From positions 37,443 through 101,442 of the forward strand of contig JAGDBO010000003.1 in assembly GCA_017959005.1 (NCBI GenBank): a DNA stretch of 64,000 bases, read 5' to 3'. The translations under genes and the position numbers were made by a program. The notes beneath the pieces are model-generated. The model was not told the DNA's origin. It worked only from the letters and a program-made list of their open reading frames with translations, and ran no database searches. Source of the stretch: Bacteroidales bacterium (GTDB lineage: Bacteria; Bacteroidota; Bacteroidia; Bacteroidales; UBA932). Positions within the stretch are counted from its first letter, which is position 1; each line of letters starts with the position of its first letter. Positions 1-9,392 of this stretch are shown here, piece by piece.

Positions 1-1049
1 CAGAAGCGGACGAATCTAGCACCCTTACGGCTGGAGTTGGAATCCAATACACCGGCAAGAACTGAAGGCTGGTTTGCAACTATACCTACGGTAATACCGT
101 CAAATCTTGCAAAACCAACTATAAGGCTCTTTGCGTAATCCTTGTGAACCTCAAGGAATTTGCCGTCATCAACTATAGACTTGATAACGGAGTACATATT
201 GTATGGCTTGTTTGGATTATCCGGAATGATATCGTTCAGAACGTCATCCATTCTGTTGATAGGGTCATTGGTAGGAACAATAGGGGTCTTCTCCATATTG
301 TTCTGAGGCAGATATGAGAGAAGGTCTTTAATAGTCTGAATACCAATCTCCTCGTTATCTACAGCAAAGTGTGCTACACCGCTCTTGCTTGCGTGAACGG
401 ATGCTCCTCCAAGTGTCTCCTGTGTAACGTCCTCACCGAGAACTGATTTAACAACCTTAGGACCTGTAAGGAACATGTAGCTTCCCTTTGACATAACGTT
501 GAAGTCCGTAAGAGCAGGGGAGTAAACCGCACCACCTGCGCAAGGACCGAATATTGCTGATATCTGTGGAATTACACCGCTGGCCAGAATGTTTCTCTGG
601 AAGATTTCAGTATATCCTGCCAAGGCGTTTACACCCTCCTGGATACGTGCTCCGCCGGAGTCGTTGATTCCAATTACAGGTGCACCCACCTTCATTGCTA
701 TATCCATTACCTTGCAGATCTTCTGTGCAAAGGTCTCACTTAAAGAACCTCCGAGCACTGTAAAGTCCTGAGCAAAAACATATACCAGACGTCCGCCAAT
801 GGTTCCGTAACCTGTAACGACACCGTCTCCCAGAACGTGATTCTTCTCCATTCCGAAGTTTGTACAGCGGTGGGTTACAAACATATCGAACTCCTCAAAA
901 CTGCCTTCGTCCAGCAGCATTGCAATTCTCTCTCTTGCTGTAAATTTTCCTTTTTCGTGCTGAGAATCAATCCTTTTCTGACCTCCTCCCAGACGAGCTT
1001 TTTCCCTTAGGGATATTAACGCCTTAACGGCTTCGAGTTGCTGACTCAT
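1..1049 (-). CDS. mmdA: Methylmalonyl-CoA decarboxylase alpha subunit / acyl-CoA carboxyltransferase (partial)
   Basis: Partial gene. The first 349 codons are visible from ATG at 1049 and the C-terminus lies beyond the window start; the family is about 515 residues. The translation ([19 protein letters not shown]...) is a biotin-dependent carboxyltransferase N-lobe with [32 protein letters not shown] and [12 protein letters not shown], which shape the CoA pocket and oxyanion holes. Propionyl-CoA carboxylase beta and methylmalonyl-CoA decarboxylase alpha share these motifs. The methylmalonyl-CoA epimerase 17 bases upstream in the same direction favours the decarboxylase, which in Bacteroidales ends the succinate-to-propionate route and pumps Na+. 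Which of the two it is remains inference. Confidence 0.88.
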   Translation of the reverse strand, partial: MSQQLEAVKALISLREKARLGGGQKRIDSQHEKGKFTARERIAMLLDEGSFEEFDMFVTHRCTNFGMEKNHVLGDGVVTGYGTIGGRLVYVFAQDFTVLGGSLSETFAQKICKVMDIAMKVGAPVIGINDSGGARIQEGVNALAGYTEIFQRNILASGVIPQISAIFGPCAGGAVYSPALTDFNVMSKGSYMFLTGPKVVKSVLGEDVTQETLGGASVHASKSGVAHFAVDNEEIGIQTIKDLLSYLPQNNMEKTPIVPTNDPINRMDDVLNDIIPDNPNKPYNMYSVIKSIVDDGKFLEVHKDYAKSLIVGFARFDGITVGIVANQPSVLAGVLDSNSSRKGARFVRF

Positions 1050-1066
1050 ATTGTTCGGTTTTAGTA

Positions 1067-1480
1067 TTACTTCTTGTTAGGATCCTCACAGATCTCTGTA
1101 AGAACACCGTGAGTGGATTTAGGATGGAGGAAGGCAATGTTAAGACCCTCAGCACCCTTTCTAGGCTCTTTGTCTATAAGACGCACACCCTTTGCCTCAA
1201 GCTCTGTAAGACAATCCTTTACAGATGGTGTGGCAAATGCCATGTGGTGAATGCCCTCTCCTCTCTTCTCTATGAATTTTGCTATTGTTCCTTCAGGATC
1301 AGTGCTCTCCAGGAGCTCAATCTTTGTCTGTCCAATCTTGAAGAATGCGGTTTTAACCTTCTGATCTTTAACCTCCTCAATAGAGTAGCACTTAAGACCA
1401 AGCATTTTTTCATAGTATGGGATAGCCTCTTCCAATGAGTTTACTGCAATCCCAAGGTGTTCAATGTGAGTTAATTCCAT
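1067..1480 (-). CDS. mce: Methylmalonyl-CoA epimerase
   Basis: 137 residues, the normal length for the family. It interconverts (2S)- and (2R)-methylmalonyl-CoA between the mutase and the decarboxylase. The fold is vicinal oxygen chelate with two beta-alpha-beta repeats. Metal ligands are recognisable at His8 (IEHLGIAV), the GIHHMAF histidine and the Glu of VLTEICED near the C-terminus, along with KIELLES. It lies directly upstream of the carboxyltransferase at 1-1049 and they are very likely co-transcribed. A terminator belonging to yebC lies just upstream, so this pair probably has its own promoter between 1481 and 1546; no exact TAnnTTTG was found there. Confidence 0.93.
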   Translation of the reverse strand: MELTHIEHLGIAVNSLEEAIPYYEKMLGLKCYSIEEVKDQKVKTAFFKIGQTKIELLESTDPEGTIAKFIEKRGEGIHHMAFATPSVKDCLTELEAKGVRLIDKEPRKGAEGLNIAFLHPKSTHGVLTEICEDPNKK

Positions 1481-1509
1481 AATATTTGTTTTTTGTATTT
1501 GTTAAAGTT

Positions 1510-1533
1510 AAAAAGGCCCTTTTTGGGGCCTTT
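1510..1533 (-). terminator. Rho-independent terminator after yebC
   Basis: Read on the minus strand, AAAGGCCC and GGGCCTTT form an 8-bp stem around a short A-rich loop, followed by a run of T. It lies about 15 bases after the yebC stop and before the epimerase gene, so it should separate the TPR-yebC unit from mce-mmdA. Confidence 0.75.
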
Positions 1534-1546
1534 GTAGATAGTTATC

Positions 1547-2293
1547 CTATTGTGCGTCTGATAGATCCAATGTATGATATACATTCTGAACGTCTTCGTC
1601 GTTCTCTATCTTCTCAATAAGTTTTTCATTTTCCAACCGTTGTTCTTCCGGTAGTTTCTTAAGGTCTACGGTAGGTATTCTCTCAAATCCTCCGCTTACA
1701 ATTGTGTAACCCTTATCCTCTATATACTTCTGAATCTCGCCAAAGGATTTGTAAGTTCCGTAAATCATAATGGTCTCATTACCATCCTCATCCGTATCCT
1801 TAAATACTTCGTCTGCACCGTAGTCTATAAGTTCAAGTTCAAGCTCGTCCAAGTCTATAGGCTCCTTTTCGCTCTTAATCTTGAAGACGCATTTGTGGTC
1901 AAACATGAACTCTACGCTTCCGCTGGTTCCAAGGGTTCCGTTATACTTGTTGAAGTAGCTGCGTATGTTTGCAACGGTACGTGTGTGGTTATCTGTTGCA
2001 GTCTCAATGAGATAGGCAATACCGCCCGGGCCGTAACCCTCGTATACTATCTCCTGATAATCACTCTGATCCTTCTCTACTGCTCTCTTTATAGCCCTGT
2101 CAATGTTCTCCTTAGGCATGTTTTCACTCTTTGCCGTCTGGATTATGGTTCTCAGGGTAGGGTTGTAGTCCGGATCCGGACCGCCGTTCTTTGCAGCAAT
2201 TGTTATCTCTTTTCCCAATCTTGTGAAGACGCGGGCCATGTTGCCCCATCTCTTGAATTTTCTCTCTTTTCTGAATTCAAACGCTCTTCCCAT
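1547..2293 (-). CDS. yebC: YebC/PmpR family protein
   Basis: 248 residues, full length. It begins MGRAFEFRKERKFKRWGNMA and contains the family signatures GKEITIAAKNGGPDPDYNPT and YEGYGPGGIAYLIE. Family members are described as transcriptional regulators or as ribosome-associated factors that help translation through difficult stretches, so the exact role here is open. It follows the TPR membrane protein gene by 6 bases and precedes a strong terminator, so the two form a short operon driven from the promoter at 3006-3013. Confidence 0.93.
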   Translation of the reverse strand: MGRAFEFRKERKFKRWGNMARVFTRLGKEITIAAKNGGPDPDYNPTLRTIIQTAKSENMPKENIDRAIKRAVEKDQSDYQEIVYEGYGPGGIAYLIETATDNHTRTVANIRSYFNKYNGTLGTSGSVEFMFDHKCVFKIKSEKEPIDLDELELELIDYGADEVFKDTDEDGNETIMIYGTYKSFGEIQKYIEDKGYTIVSGGFERIPTVDLKKLPEEQRLENEKLIEKIENDEDVQNVYHTLDLSDAQ

Positions 2294-2299
2294 AACAGC

Positions 2300-2980
2300 T
2301 TATTTTATAGCGGCTTCTGCTCTAGAAATATATTTGTCAATCTCGTATCCCTCCGGAGAATTTCCATAGAGATCCTTTATCTTCTGATATGCTTTAACTG
2401 CCTCAGCAGGCTGTCCCAACTCCTCCTGGCAGAGACCCAGTTTGAGAAGGTAACCGGCTGCAAGAATATTGTCTGCAGTAGCGGCGGCAGACTCAAAATA
2501 TGAAACTGCACTCTTTACATCTCCCTTATTTACATAGGCGTCACCAATACAAGCCTTTGCTCTGGCCTGCATAATTTTATCCTTTGTGCTGTATTTCTTA
2601 AGGTATGAGATAGCACCGTCATTGTCACCCAGACGAAGGCAGCAAACTCCTGCGTCAAAATAGGCAGCCTGGCCGGCCTTCTTGCCATATTTATCTATCA
2701 CCTGCTTGAATCCGAGAGCGTTTCCGTCTCCGTTAAGCGCCAGGTTGAAGGAATCCGTCCTGAAATAGCGCTCTGCAGTGAAAAGCTGATCTACAGCCTC
2801 TTTCTGCTTAGGTATGGTGATAAGGTTAATCCAGGCAAATACAAGGGCAGCCACCACTATAATGCCGGCTACGATATATGCTATGGTCTTTTTGTTGTTT
2901 TCAAAAAACAATTCTGTCTTAGATACTGCCTCAGCTACATTTTGCTCACGCTCAGTACGTACATTTTTATTATTAGCCAT
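2300..2980 (-). CDS. Single-span membrane protein with TPR repeats (YfgM-like)
   Basis: 226 residues. A charged N-terminus (about residues 1-33) is followed by one transmembrane helix (about 34-55, rich in Ile/Val/Ala), then a long helical region with tetratricopeptide-like repeats, for example QAAYFDAGVCCLRLGDNDGAI and ARAKACIGDAYVNKGDVKSA. This resembles the YfgM-type TPR family, an ancillary SecYEG/periplasmic chaperone factor in Proteobacteria; the role in Bacteroidota is inferred. It is the first gene of the operon with yebC and is divergent from recF, with a TAnnTTTG element 26 bases upstream. Confidence 0.8.
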   Translation of the reverse strand: MANNKNVRTEREQNVAEAVSKTELFFENNKKTIAYIVAGIIVVAALVFAWINLITIPKQKEAVDQLFTAERYFRTDSFNLALNGDGNALGFKQVIDKYGKKAGQAAYFDAGVCCLRLGDNDGAISYLKKYSTKDKIMQARAKACIGDAYVNKGDVKSAVSYFESAAATADNILAAGYLLKLGLCQEELGQPAEAVKAYQKIKDLYGNSPEGYEIDKYISRAEAAIK

Positions 2981-3005
2981 TTTTCTTAAGATTTTATGCG
3001 AAGTG

Positions 3006-3013
3006 CAAATTTA
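3006..3013 (-). promoter_or_regulatory. Bacteroidota -7 promoter element for TPR-yebC
   Basis: Minus-strand TAAATTTG matches the Bacteroidota sigma-ABfr -7 consensus TAnnTTTG and lies 26 bases upstream of the TPR gene. It faces away from the recF promoter 14 bases further on. Confidence 0.6.
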
Positions 3014-3026
3014 CAGAATAAAATTC

Positions 3027-3034
3027 TAATTTTG
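3027..3034 (+). promoter_or_regulatory. Bacteroidota -7 promoter element for recF operon
   Basis: TAATTTTG matches TAnnTTTG and ends 17 bases before the recF ATG. It should drive recF-DUF721-pdxB-DUF4301. Confidence 0.6.
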
Positions 3035-3051
3035 CAATAGTTTTTTGTCTT

Positions 3052-4173
3052 ATGTTTTTAAGCAAGATTACTGTCACCGATTTTAAGAACATCCGCCTTG
3101 CGGAGCTCTCTTTCTCCGGAAAACTCAACTGTATTTCCGGCAACAACGGTGTGGGCAAAACCAACCTTCTGGATGCGGTTTACTCCCTCTCCATGACCAA
3201 GAGTTTCTTCAACTATCAGGACTCCTTCTCCATCCGCCACGGTGCGGAGACGGCCGCCTTGAACGGAACCTACGTTATGGATGACGGTTCGCTTACAACA
3301 ATAGGACTGGCCATATACGGAAAAGGGCCTCAGGAGGGCAAGCTGCTCAAGAGGGAGGGTAAGGCCTACAAGAGGCTTTCAGACCATATAGGTCTCTTCC
3401 CGATAGTTATGGTCTCCCCTTCGGATACCTCTCTTATAAACCTCTCTGGCAGGGAGAGACGCCGCTTTATGGATGCTCTCCTCTCTCAGGTGGATAGGGA
3501 ATACCTCTTTAAACTGCAGAGATACAATAAGTTGATTGCTCAGCGCAACGGTCTGCTCAAAAACTCGGAGGATAACGAGGAACTAACGGAAGCCATAGAT
3601 GTTCAACTAACCTCCCTGGCATCCTACATATATGATAAGAGGAAAAATCTTGCAGAACTTCTCAATCAGAGCGTGGGGGAGTACTACGCAAAGGTCAGCG
3701 GCAGAGCGGAATCTGTTGCGGTAAGGTACACCAGTGATCTGGAGAAGATGCCTCTGGATGAGGTTCTGAAGAAAAATCGGGAGAGAGACAGGATGATGGG
3801 CTTTACTACCTCTGGAATCCATCGGGATGATTTGGATTTTGAGATTACCTCAGCAGACGGAGAGTTCCATCCGCTAAAGAGCTGTGCAAGCCAGGGGCAG
3901 CAGAAGTGCTTTTTGATTGCTCTGAAACTCTCACAGTTTGCAATTATGAAGAGGCTCTTTGGTGGCACCGCTCCTATTCTTCTTCTGGATGATATCTTTG
4001 ACAAATTGGATATGAGTAGGGTAGAGTATCTGCTCCAACTGGTTGTAGGTGAGGATTTTTCTCAGATTTTCATTACAGACAGCAACAAGGTGAGGATGGA
4101 GAAGCTGGTTAAAAAGATTGGGGGAGAGTGCAAGAGTTTTGAGGTGGAACAGGGTAATATTAAAGAGGTATGA
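3052..4173 (+). CDS. recF: DNA replication and repair protein RecF
   Basis: 373 residues, typical length. SMC-like ATPase that binds gapped DNA with RecO/RecR to load RecA. Walker A is GNNGVGKT at residues 30-37; the signature region SGRERRRFMDALLSQ follows near 127-140; Walker B is LLLDD at 310-314, followed by IFDKLD; a final TDSN sits in the D/H-loop region. It opens a four-gene plus-strand cluster and overlaps the DUF721 gene by four bases (ATGA), indicating translational coupling. Confidence 0.97.
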   Translation: MFLSKITVTDFKNIRLAELSFSGKLNCISGNNGVGKTNLLDAVYSLSMTKSFFNYQDSFSIRHGAETAALNGTYVMDDGSLTTIGLAIYGKGPQEGKLLKREGKAYKRLSDHIGLFPIVMVSPSDTSLINLSGRERRRFMDALLSQVDREYLFKLQRYNKLIAQRNGLLKNSEDNEELTEAIDVQLTSLASYIYDKRKNLAELLNQSVGEYYAKVSGRAESVAVRYTSDLEKMPLDEVLKKNRERDRMMGFTTSGIHRDDLDFEITSADGEFHPLKSCASQGQQKCFLIALKLSQFAIMKRLFGGTAPILLLDDIFDKLDMSRVEYLLQLVVGEDFSQIFITDSNKVRMEKLVKKIGGECKSFEVEQGNIKEV

Positions 4174-4460
4174 AACGCAACAAGCCGGTAAAACTCGCTC
4201 AGCTCTTAAAGGAGTATATCAACGATATTGAGACGGGAGATAATATCCTGGCCGCAAGAGTGTTGCGTACCTGGGACGAGGTTATGGAGGAGAATATTAC
4301 CAGGGCCACTATGTCCAAATTTTTTAAGGATGGGGTTCTCTATTGCACCATAAGTTCTTCAATATTAAGAAGTATGCTTGTTGCACGTGGCTACTCCATA
4401 AAGGAGAAAATCAACAATACATTGGGCTCGGATGTGGTTAAGAAGATAGTCTTCAGATAG
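4170..4460 (+). CDS. DUF721 (DciA-like) protein
   Basis: 96 residues. It contains the DUF721 pattern: an N-terminal helical region (KLAQLLKEYINDIETGD) followed by RTWDEVMEENITRATMSKFF and a beta-rich DGVLYCTISSSILRSML, then a basic C-terminus. DUF721 proteins are related to DciA, which helps load the replicative helicase, and they commonly sit beside recF or dnaN. The start overlaps the recF stop. A role in replication is inferred from context and family. Confidence 0.85.
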   Translation: MKRNKPVKLAQLLKEYINDIETGDNILAARVLRTWDEVMEENITRATMSKFFKDGVLYCTISSSILRSMLVARGYSIKEKINNTLGSDVVKKIVFR

Positions 4461-4462
4461 TT

Positions 4463-5494
4463 ATGAAACTGATTATAGATGACGCCATACCGTATATAAA
4501 AGGTCTCTTTGAGCCCTTTGTTGAGACTCTTTACTGCAAGGGGGGAGAGTTCTCCTCTGCAATCAGATCTACGGGGGGAGATAAGATTCTAATAATCAGG
4601 ACCAGAACAAAGTGCAATGCAGAGTTGCTTGAGGGAAGCGGCGTTAAGGCTATTGCAACAGCCACAATCGGGACGGACCATATAGATATTCCATACTGCA
4701 ATGCCAATTCTATAAAGGTATTCTCAGCTCCCGGCTGTAACAGCGGTGCGGTCATGCAGTATGTATTCACCTCTCTTGCCGCTCTAAATCTCATTCCATC
4801 AGCTGTTTCTAAGAGAAAGAGTGTTGCTTTGGGAGTGATTGGTGCAGGGCATGTAGGGGAGAAGGTTGCCCGTCTGGGAGAGGCTTTGGGATTTAAGGTA
4901 ATGCGCAATGACCCTCCTAAAGAGCTACAGCAGAAGCAATCCGGCGGTTCCATTCCATATTTTTCTTTGGATGAAGTTCTGGAAAATTCAGATATCGTGA
5001 CAATTCACACACCTTTAGATTCAACCACAAAAGGGATGGCTTCATCTGAGTTTTTCTCCAAAATGAAAGAGGGGGCTACCTTTATAAACTGCTCAAGGGG
5101 AGAGGTTTTGGATGAAAAGGCTCTGCTTGCTTCAAAGAGAGTGCAACGCGTGATACTGGATGTCTGGTGCAACGAGCCAAAGATTAACCTAGAGCTTCTT
5201 TCCAGAGCGGATATTGCTACTCCACACATTGCAGGTTACTCCGTTGAGGGTAAGAAAAACGGTACTGCGGCTGTTGTAGAAAGTGTGGCTACTCTTTTGG
5301 GTATAAGGGATTTACAATACTACGGTGAGAATGGTGATGAGACAAGACATACTCTGAATCTATCCGGAGATTTAAAAACTCAACTGCTCTCATTCTTCCC
5401 TGTTAAAGAGATTGACTCCCTTTTAAGAGAGGCTCCTGAGAATTTTGAAAAGATAAGAACTGAATATATCTACAGAAATGAGTTTAAATATTAA
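4463..5494 (+). CDS. pdxB: Erythronate-4-phosphate dehydrogenase
   Basis: 343 residues. D-2-hydroxyacid dehydrogenase family enzyme of the DXP-dependent pyridoxal phosphate pathway, oxidising 4-phosphoerythronate. The NAD-binding motif GVIGAGHVG is at 124-132. NCSRGEVLDEKAL holds the catalytic Arg and TPHIAGYS the catalytic His. The PdxB pattern LRTRTKCN is seen as IIRTRTKCN, and a PdxB-like C-terminal extension follows the catalytic core (from about residue 275). It begins two bases after the DUF721 stop, and its stop overlaps the next gene by 17 bases. Confidence 0.92.
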   Translation: MKLIIDDAIPYIKGLFEPFVETLYCKGGEFSSAIRSTGGDKILIIRTRTKCNAELLEGSGVKAIATATIGTDHIDIPYCNANSIKVFSAPGCNSGAVMQYVFTSLAALNLIPSAVSKRKSVALGVIGAGHVGEKVARLGEALGFKVMRNDPPKELQQKQSGGSIPYFSLDEVLENSDIVTIHTPLDSTTKGMASSEFFSKMKEGATFINCSRGEVLDEKALLASKRVQRVILDVWCNEPKINLELLSRADIATPHIAGYSVEGKKNGTAAVVESVATLLGIRDLQYYGENGDETRHTLNLSGDLKTQLLSFFPVKEIDSLLREAPENFEKIRTEYIYRNEFKY

Positions 5495-6770
5495 AAAGGC
5501 GGCCTCCACAAGAAACGGCGGTATTAAGCGTCTTACTGAAGATGAGATACATACAGCCATTTCGGCTGCGGATAGTTTTACAGGTACACTGTGTAAGTTT
5601 GTTCCTGCCAGCGGTGCGGCAACAAGAATGTTTGCTCCGCTCTTTGGTAAAGATGAAAAGGGGTTGGAACTTATAAGGAAGAATAGAGGCAAGATTGCCG
5701 TAGATCTCTCATTACCAAAAGAGAAGCTGGCTTCTACTTCTAAGGGACTTCTGCCATTTCATAAGTATGAAAAGAGTGTTCGTACTCCGTTTGAAGAGCA
5801 TCTTGTTGAGGGTGCCTTCTATGCCAAGGACTTGAATGATATTGTAAATCTGCATTTTACTCTCTCCAAAGAGCATATTGAGGAGTTCAGAAAGCTTCTG
5901 AGAAGCAAAAGAGGGGCTTACTCAAAGAGATTCGGCTGCAAATATCACGTCACTTTTTCTACCCAGGATCCTGCTACTGACGTTGTTGCATATGACACTA
6001 AAAACAAGCCGGTGGTTAAAAAGGATGGAAGTGTGCTGCGCCGCCCGGCCGGACACGGTGCACTGTTAAAGAATCTGAACTCTATAAATCAGGACTTTAT
6101 CTTTATTAAAAATATAGACAATGTTGTTAAGGAGGAGTATCTGGATGATACAATCAAGTGGAAGAGAGTACTTTTGGGAAGGGCTGTGATGCTTAAGGCT
6201 CAGGCCAATCTTCTGCTTATGAATCTTCAGAGCGCTCAGGGAGGTGATGAACTGGAGGAGGCTATAGCGGCTGCAACCAGTTTCCTGGAGGAGGAACTCC
6301 TTATTACGCAATCATTTAGCGCACCAGCCGGAGAGATTGCAGATTATCTGATTTCCATTTTGGACCGTCCGCTTAGAGTTTGCGGAATGGTTAAAAACGA
6401 GGGAGAGGCAGGAGGAGGTCCATTTATCTGCAATGAGGAGGATGGAAGTACCTCTCTGCAAATACTTGAGGGTGTGCAGGTTGAAGATAAGGAATTGCTT
6501 AAGAAATCTACCCACTTCAATCCGGTGGATATTGTCTGCTGCATAAAGGATTGCAGCGGAACAAAATATAAACTTAGCCAGTTCACTGACCCTTCAACCG
6601 CCCTTAAGGTGGAGAAGACCTTTGAGGGTAAGAAGGTGCATTACACTGAACTTCCGGGTCTTTGGAACGGCTCAATGAGCAGATGGAACACCCAGTTCAT
6701 AGAGGTTCCGCTCTCTACTTTCAATCCGGTAAAGAGCGTTCAGGATCTTTTAAGAAAGAATCATCAATAG
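5478..6770 (+). CDS. DUF4301 family protein
   Basis: 430 residues. It matches DUF4301, a family largely restricted to Bacteroidota and of unknown function. Visible conserved blocks are FVPASGAATRMF (residues about 41-52), RRPAGHGALLKNLN, KNEGEAGGGPFICNEEDGS and WNGSMSRWNTQFIEVPL. The GAATRM and RRPAGHGAL patterns recall nucleotidyltransferases of the sugar-nucleotide type; that resemblance is my inference only. The ATG lies inside the end of pdxB (17-base overlap), so it is coupled to vitamin B6 synthesis at least in expression. Its stop overlaps the convergent CoA-transferase gene by 7 bases. Confidence 0.82.
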   Translation: MSLNIKKAASTRNGGIKRLTEDEIHTAISAADSFTGTLCKFVPASGAATRMFAPLFGKDEKGLELIRKNRGKIAVDLSLPKEKLASTSKGLLPFHKYEKSVRTPFEEHLVEGAFYAKDLNDIVNLHFTLSKEHIEEFRKLLRSKRGAYSKRFGCKYHVTFSTQDPATDVVAYDTKNKPVVKKDGSVLRRPAGHGALLKNLNSINQDFIFIKNIDNVVKEEYLDDTIKWKRVLLGRAVMLKAQANLLLMNLQSAQGGDELEEAIAAATSFLEEELLITQSFSAPAGEIADYLISILDRPLRVCGMVKNEGEAGGGPFICNEEDGSTSLQILEGVQVEDKELLKKSTHFNPVDIVCCIKDCSGTKYKLSQFTDPSTALKVEKTFEGKKVHYTELPGLWNGSMSRWNTQFIEVPLSTFNPVKSVQDLLRKNHQ

Positions 6771-8065
6771 AGACGGCTGAATGAGTGGCCGAAGCGCTTG
6801 AAGGCAGCTCTCTCCAACTCCTCTCTTGCAGATGGGTGGGCTATTGAGATAAGGGCTTTGGCACGCTCTGCCAAATCTTTATTCCTAAGATATACTATAC
6901 CGTTTTCCGTAGCAATATACTGCGCTTGGAATCTGGTTGTTACAACGCCCGCACCCGGTGTCAGGGTAGGAACTATCTTGCTCTTTCCCTTGGCCGTTGC
7001 GGATGGGAGTGCAATGAATGTCTTGCCACCCTCAGAGAGTGCTCCTCCGTACATGAAGTCATGCTGACCTCCCACGCTGGAGAAGATCTTCTCTCCAATG
7101 CTGTCTGCGCAAATCTGTCCGGTAAGGTCAATCTCCAGTGCGGAGTTAATGGCCATAACCTTTGGATTCATGCGGATTATCTGAGGGTCATTGGTCACTG
7201 CAACATCATGGAACTCAACGTCTTTATTGTAGTGGAGGAATTCATACATATGTTTGGAACCCAGTGCCAGTGAGCCCACGCTCTTTCCCGGAATGTACTT
7301 CTTCATTGAGTTGTCTATAACTCCCTCCTCCATAAGGCGGACCACTCCGTCAGTCATAGCCTCCGTGTGCAATCCAAGATGTTTGTGATGCTTGATTGCG
7401 TTCAAAACTGCGTTAGGGATACCTCCAACTCCAATCTGAAGAGTGGCTCCGTCCGGTATTTCAGAGGCAATATTGTTTCCTATAGCGCGCTCAATATCAG
7501 TTGGTTCTCCAAACTCCATAGCTACCGGAGGAATATCACACTCCACGGCTGCGTCAATATCAGATATGTGAATCATTGCACTTCCGTAGAGATATGGGAT
7601 GCTCTTATTCACCTGAGCAATAACTATATCTGCACTCTCTACTGCGGCAACCGCCAAATCTGCGGAGATTCCGTAACTGCAATAGCCATTCTCGTCCGGA
7701 AGGGAGCAGTTAATAACAGCCACGTTTACAGGAATTTGTCTGCTTCTGAAAAGGAACGGAATCTCTCCCAAAAAGGCAGGAATCATATTTCCGTTACCGG
7801 AGGCAATATACTCTCTCTGGTCTGCGCAGACAAAGAGAGAACGGATTATGAAGGAGTCTCTGAGTTCCTCTTTACAGAAGGGAGCAACTCCTCTCGGTAT
7901 GCAGAAGGCACTGTAAATCTTAACATCCTTGAGTTCCGTACCTCTCTGGGCCAAAGCCTCTTGGATTAATTCCGGAACTGCGGTGCTTCCCTGAAAATAG
8001 ACACCGTCTCCGCTTTTAATAAGTTTGACAGCCTCTTGGGCAGTCATAAATTTTACACTCTCCAT
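6764..8065 (-). CDS. Acetyl-CoA hydrolase/transferase family CoA transferase (4-hydroxybutyrate CoA-transferase type)
   Basis: 433 residues, full length. Class I CoA transferase that moves CoA between acyl-CoA and a free acid such as acetate. Visible motifs are AQEAVKLIKSGDGVYF, FGEPTDIERAIGNNIASEIPDGATLQIG, VGGIPNAV, and GLHTEAMTDG, which holds the expected catalytic Glu. It is the last gene of iorA-iorB-aminotransferase, so the likely donor is the aryl- or branched-chain acyl-CoA made by IorAB; this substrate is inference. The 8065 ATG overlaps the upstream gene by 13 bases; the ATG at 8047 (MTAQEAVKL) is an equally good start. Confidence 0.88.
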   Translation of the reverse strand: MESVKFMTAQEAVKLIKSGDGVYFQGSTAVPELIQEALAQRGTELKDVKIYSAFCIPRGVAPFCKEELRDSFIIRSLFVCADQREYIASGNGNMIPAFLGEIPFLFRSRQIPVNVAVINCSLPDENGYCSYGISADLAVAAVESADIVIAQVNKSIPYLYGSAMIHISDIDAAVECDIPPVAMEFGEPTDIERAIGNNIASEIPDGATLQIGVGGIPNAVLNAIKHHKHLGLHTEAMTDGVVRLMEEGVIDNSMKKYIPGKSVGSLALGSKHMYEFLHYNKDVEFHDVAVTNDPQIIRMNPKVMAINSALEIDLTGQICADSIGEKIFSSVGGQHDFMYGGALSEGGKTFIALPSATAKGKSKIVPTLTPGAGVVTTRFQAQYIATENGIVYLRNKDLAERAKALISIAHPSAREELERAAFKRFGHSFSRLY

Positions 8066-9387
8066 TTGCCCTCCTCTTCTTTCATCATAATATTGAACAG
8101 TTTGAGTCTCTGATCCAGAATCTCAAACTCCTCATCAGAAGAGAGTCTTGATACACAGGCTCTTATTCCATTCTGCAGGCTTCCCGTGGAGTTTAGAGAA
8201 ATAGCAGTAATACCGCAGCGCATAAGATTTGTCATAAGATCACTGCAGTTCATATTCTTATATCCTATGGTGTAGAAGAATCCGTCTCCAACCTTGCGGT
8301 CCAGATCTTTATCATAGACAATATGGAATCCGTTCCTCTCAAATATCTGCTTTGAACGGTGTGCTCTCTCTGCATATTTTGCCATCTCGCTAATGAAATC
8401 TATCTTGCCTTCCGCCGCTCCGTCAAGCAGTGCTGCAAAGGCGTATTGCACTGAGTGTGAGACTCCTGATGAGGCAACGTAGAGGTAGGTAAGAACAAAG
8501 TTGTCTCCCATTCTGCCAATGCCGTACCTCTCTTTAAGAGCTGGATAATCTCTCTTGAAAAGATATGGTGAGAAGGCAGCAACCGCAATTCTCTCTCCCG
8601 CGTAACTGAATATCTTGGAAGAGGATAGCATGATAATGTAATTATCTGTGTATCTTGCTACTGAAGGCTGGAACGGAGGAACTCCCGGCTTTGAGAGATC
8701 CATTCTGAAGTCCATACAGAAGTATGCCAAATCCTCTAAAACCACTGCGTCATACTTAGTTGCAAGTTCTCCTATAACCTTAAGTTCCTCCTCGCTCAGG
8801 CAGATCCAGGCAGGGTTGTTAGGGTTGGAGTAGAGTATTGCTGCAATGTTACCTCTGGAGAGATACTCCTCCAGTTTACCTCTCAGTTTCTCCGCTCTAA
8901 AACTATATATATCAAAGGATTCTGCCTTAATGCCAAGAACCTTTGCCTGCATCATATTTGGCGGGAATCCCGGATTGATAAAGAGTATTGTATCCTTCTG
9001 AGGGTTAAGTTGAGAGCACTCAAGTATCAGATTCATACTGCCTTGCATAGATCCAACGGTAGGAATTATGCACTCAGCCGGAATATCCAAATCTGCGTAG
9101 GCCTTCAAAAATTTTGAGGCGGCCTGTTTCAAAGGAGGGATTCCGCTTACAGGAGGATACTCGTGAGCTATGTTTCTGTCTAGCGCACTCTTCTGAGCCT
9201 CAACGCCTACCGGGCAGGCAAGAATGCCTGGAACTCCTATCTCCAGGTGGATGAACTTCTCGTTGTATCTCTCTCCCAGAGTATTTGCTATTGAAACACA
9301 CTGTCTTATGGTTGCTTTGGAGATATCTGAAATATCCATCTCCGCCATCAACTGATTGACTGCTTCTAAACTGAACGGTTTTTCCAT
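8053..9387 (-). CDS. PLP-dependent aminotransferase, class I/II
   Basis: 444 residues. Fold type I aminotransferase. NPNNPAWICLSEEE is the substrate-binding NPxNP motif, VLEDLAYF holds the Asp that pairs with the PLP ring nitrogen, and SSSKIFSYAGERI holds the Schiff-base Lys. The N-terminus (FIHLEIGVPGILACPVG) is typical of aspartate/aromatic-type enzymes. It sits between iorB (5-base gap) and the CoA transferase (overlap), so the most economical reading is that it supplies the 2-oxo acid used by IorAB. Specificity cannot be read from sequence. Confidence 0.9.
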   Translation of the reverse strand: MEKPFSLEAVNQLMAEMDISDISKATIRQCVSIANTLGERYNEKFIHLEIGVPGILACPVGVEAQKSALDRNIAHEYPPVSGIPPLKQAASKFLKAYADLDIPAECIIPTVGSMQGSMNLILECSQLNPQKDTILFINPGFPPNMMQAKVLGIKAESFDIYSFRAEKLRGKLEEYLSRGNIAAILYSNPNNPAWICLSEEELKVIGELATKYDAVVLEDLAYFCMDFRMDLSKPGVPPFQPSVARYTDNYIIMLSSSKIFSYAGERIAVAAFSPYLFKRDYPALKERYGIGRMGDNFVLTYLYVASSGVSHSVQYAFAALLDGAAEGKIDFISEMAKYAERAHRSKQIFERNGFHIVYDKDLDRKVGDGFFYTIGYKNMNCSDLMTNLMRCGITAISLNSTGSLQNGIRACVSRLSSDEEFEILDQRLKLFNIMMKEEEGKWRV

Positions 9388-9392
9388 AACAA

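Noticed and set aside
1895-2503. 202-residue plus-strand open frame
   Set aside because: Antisense to yebC and the TPR gene, spans two real genes, no motif.
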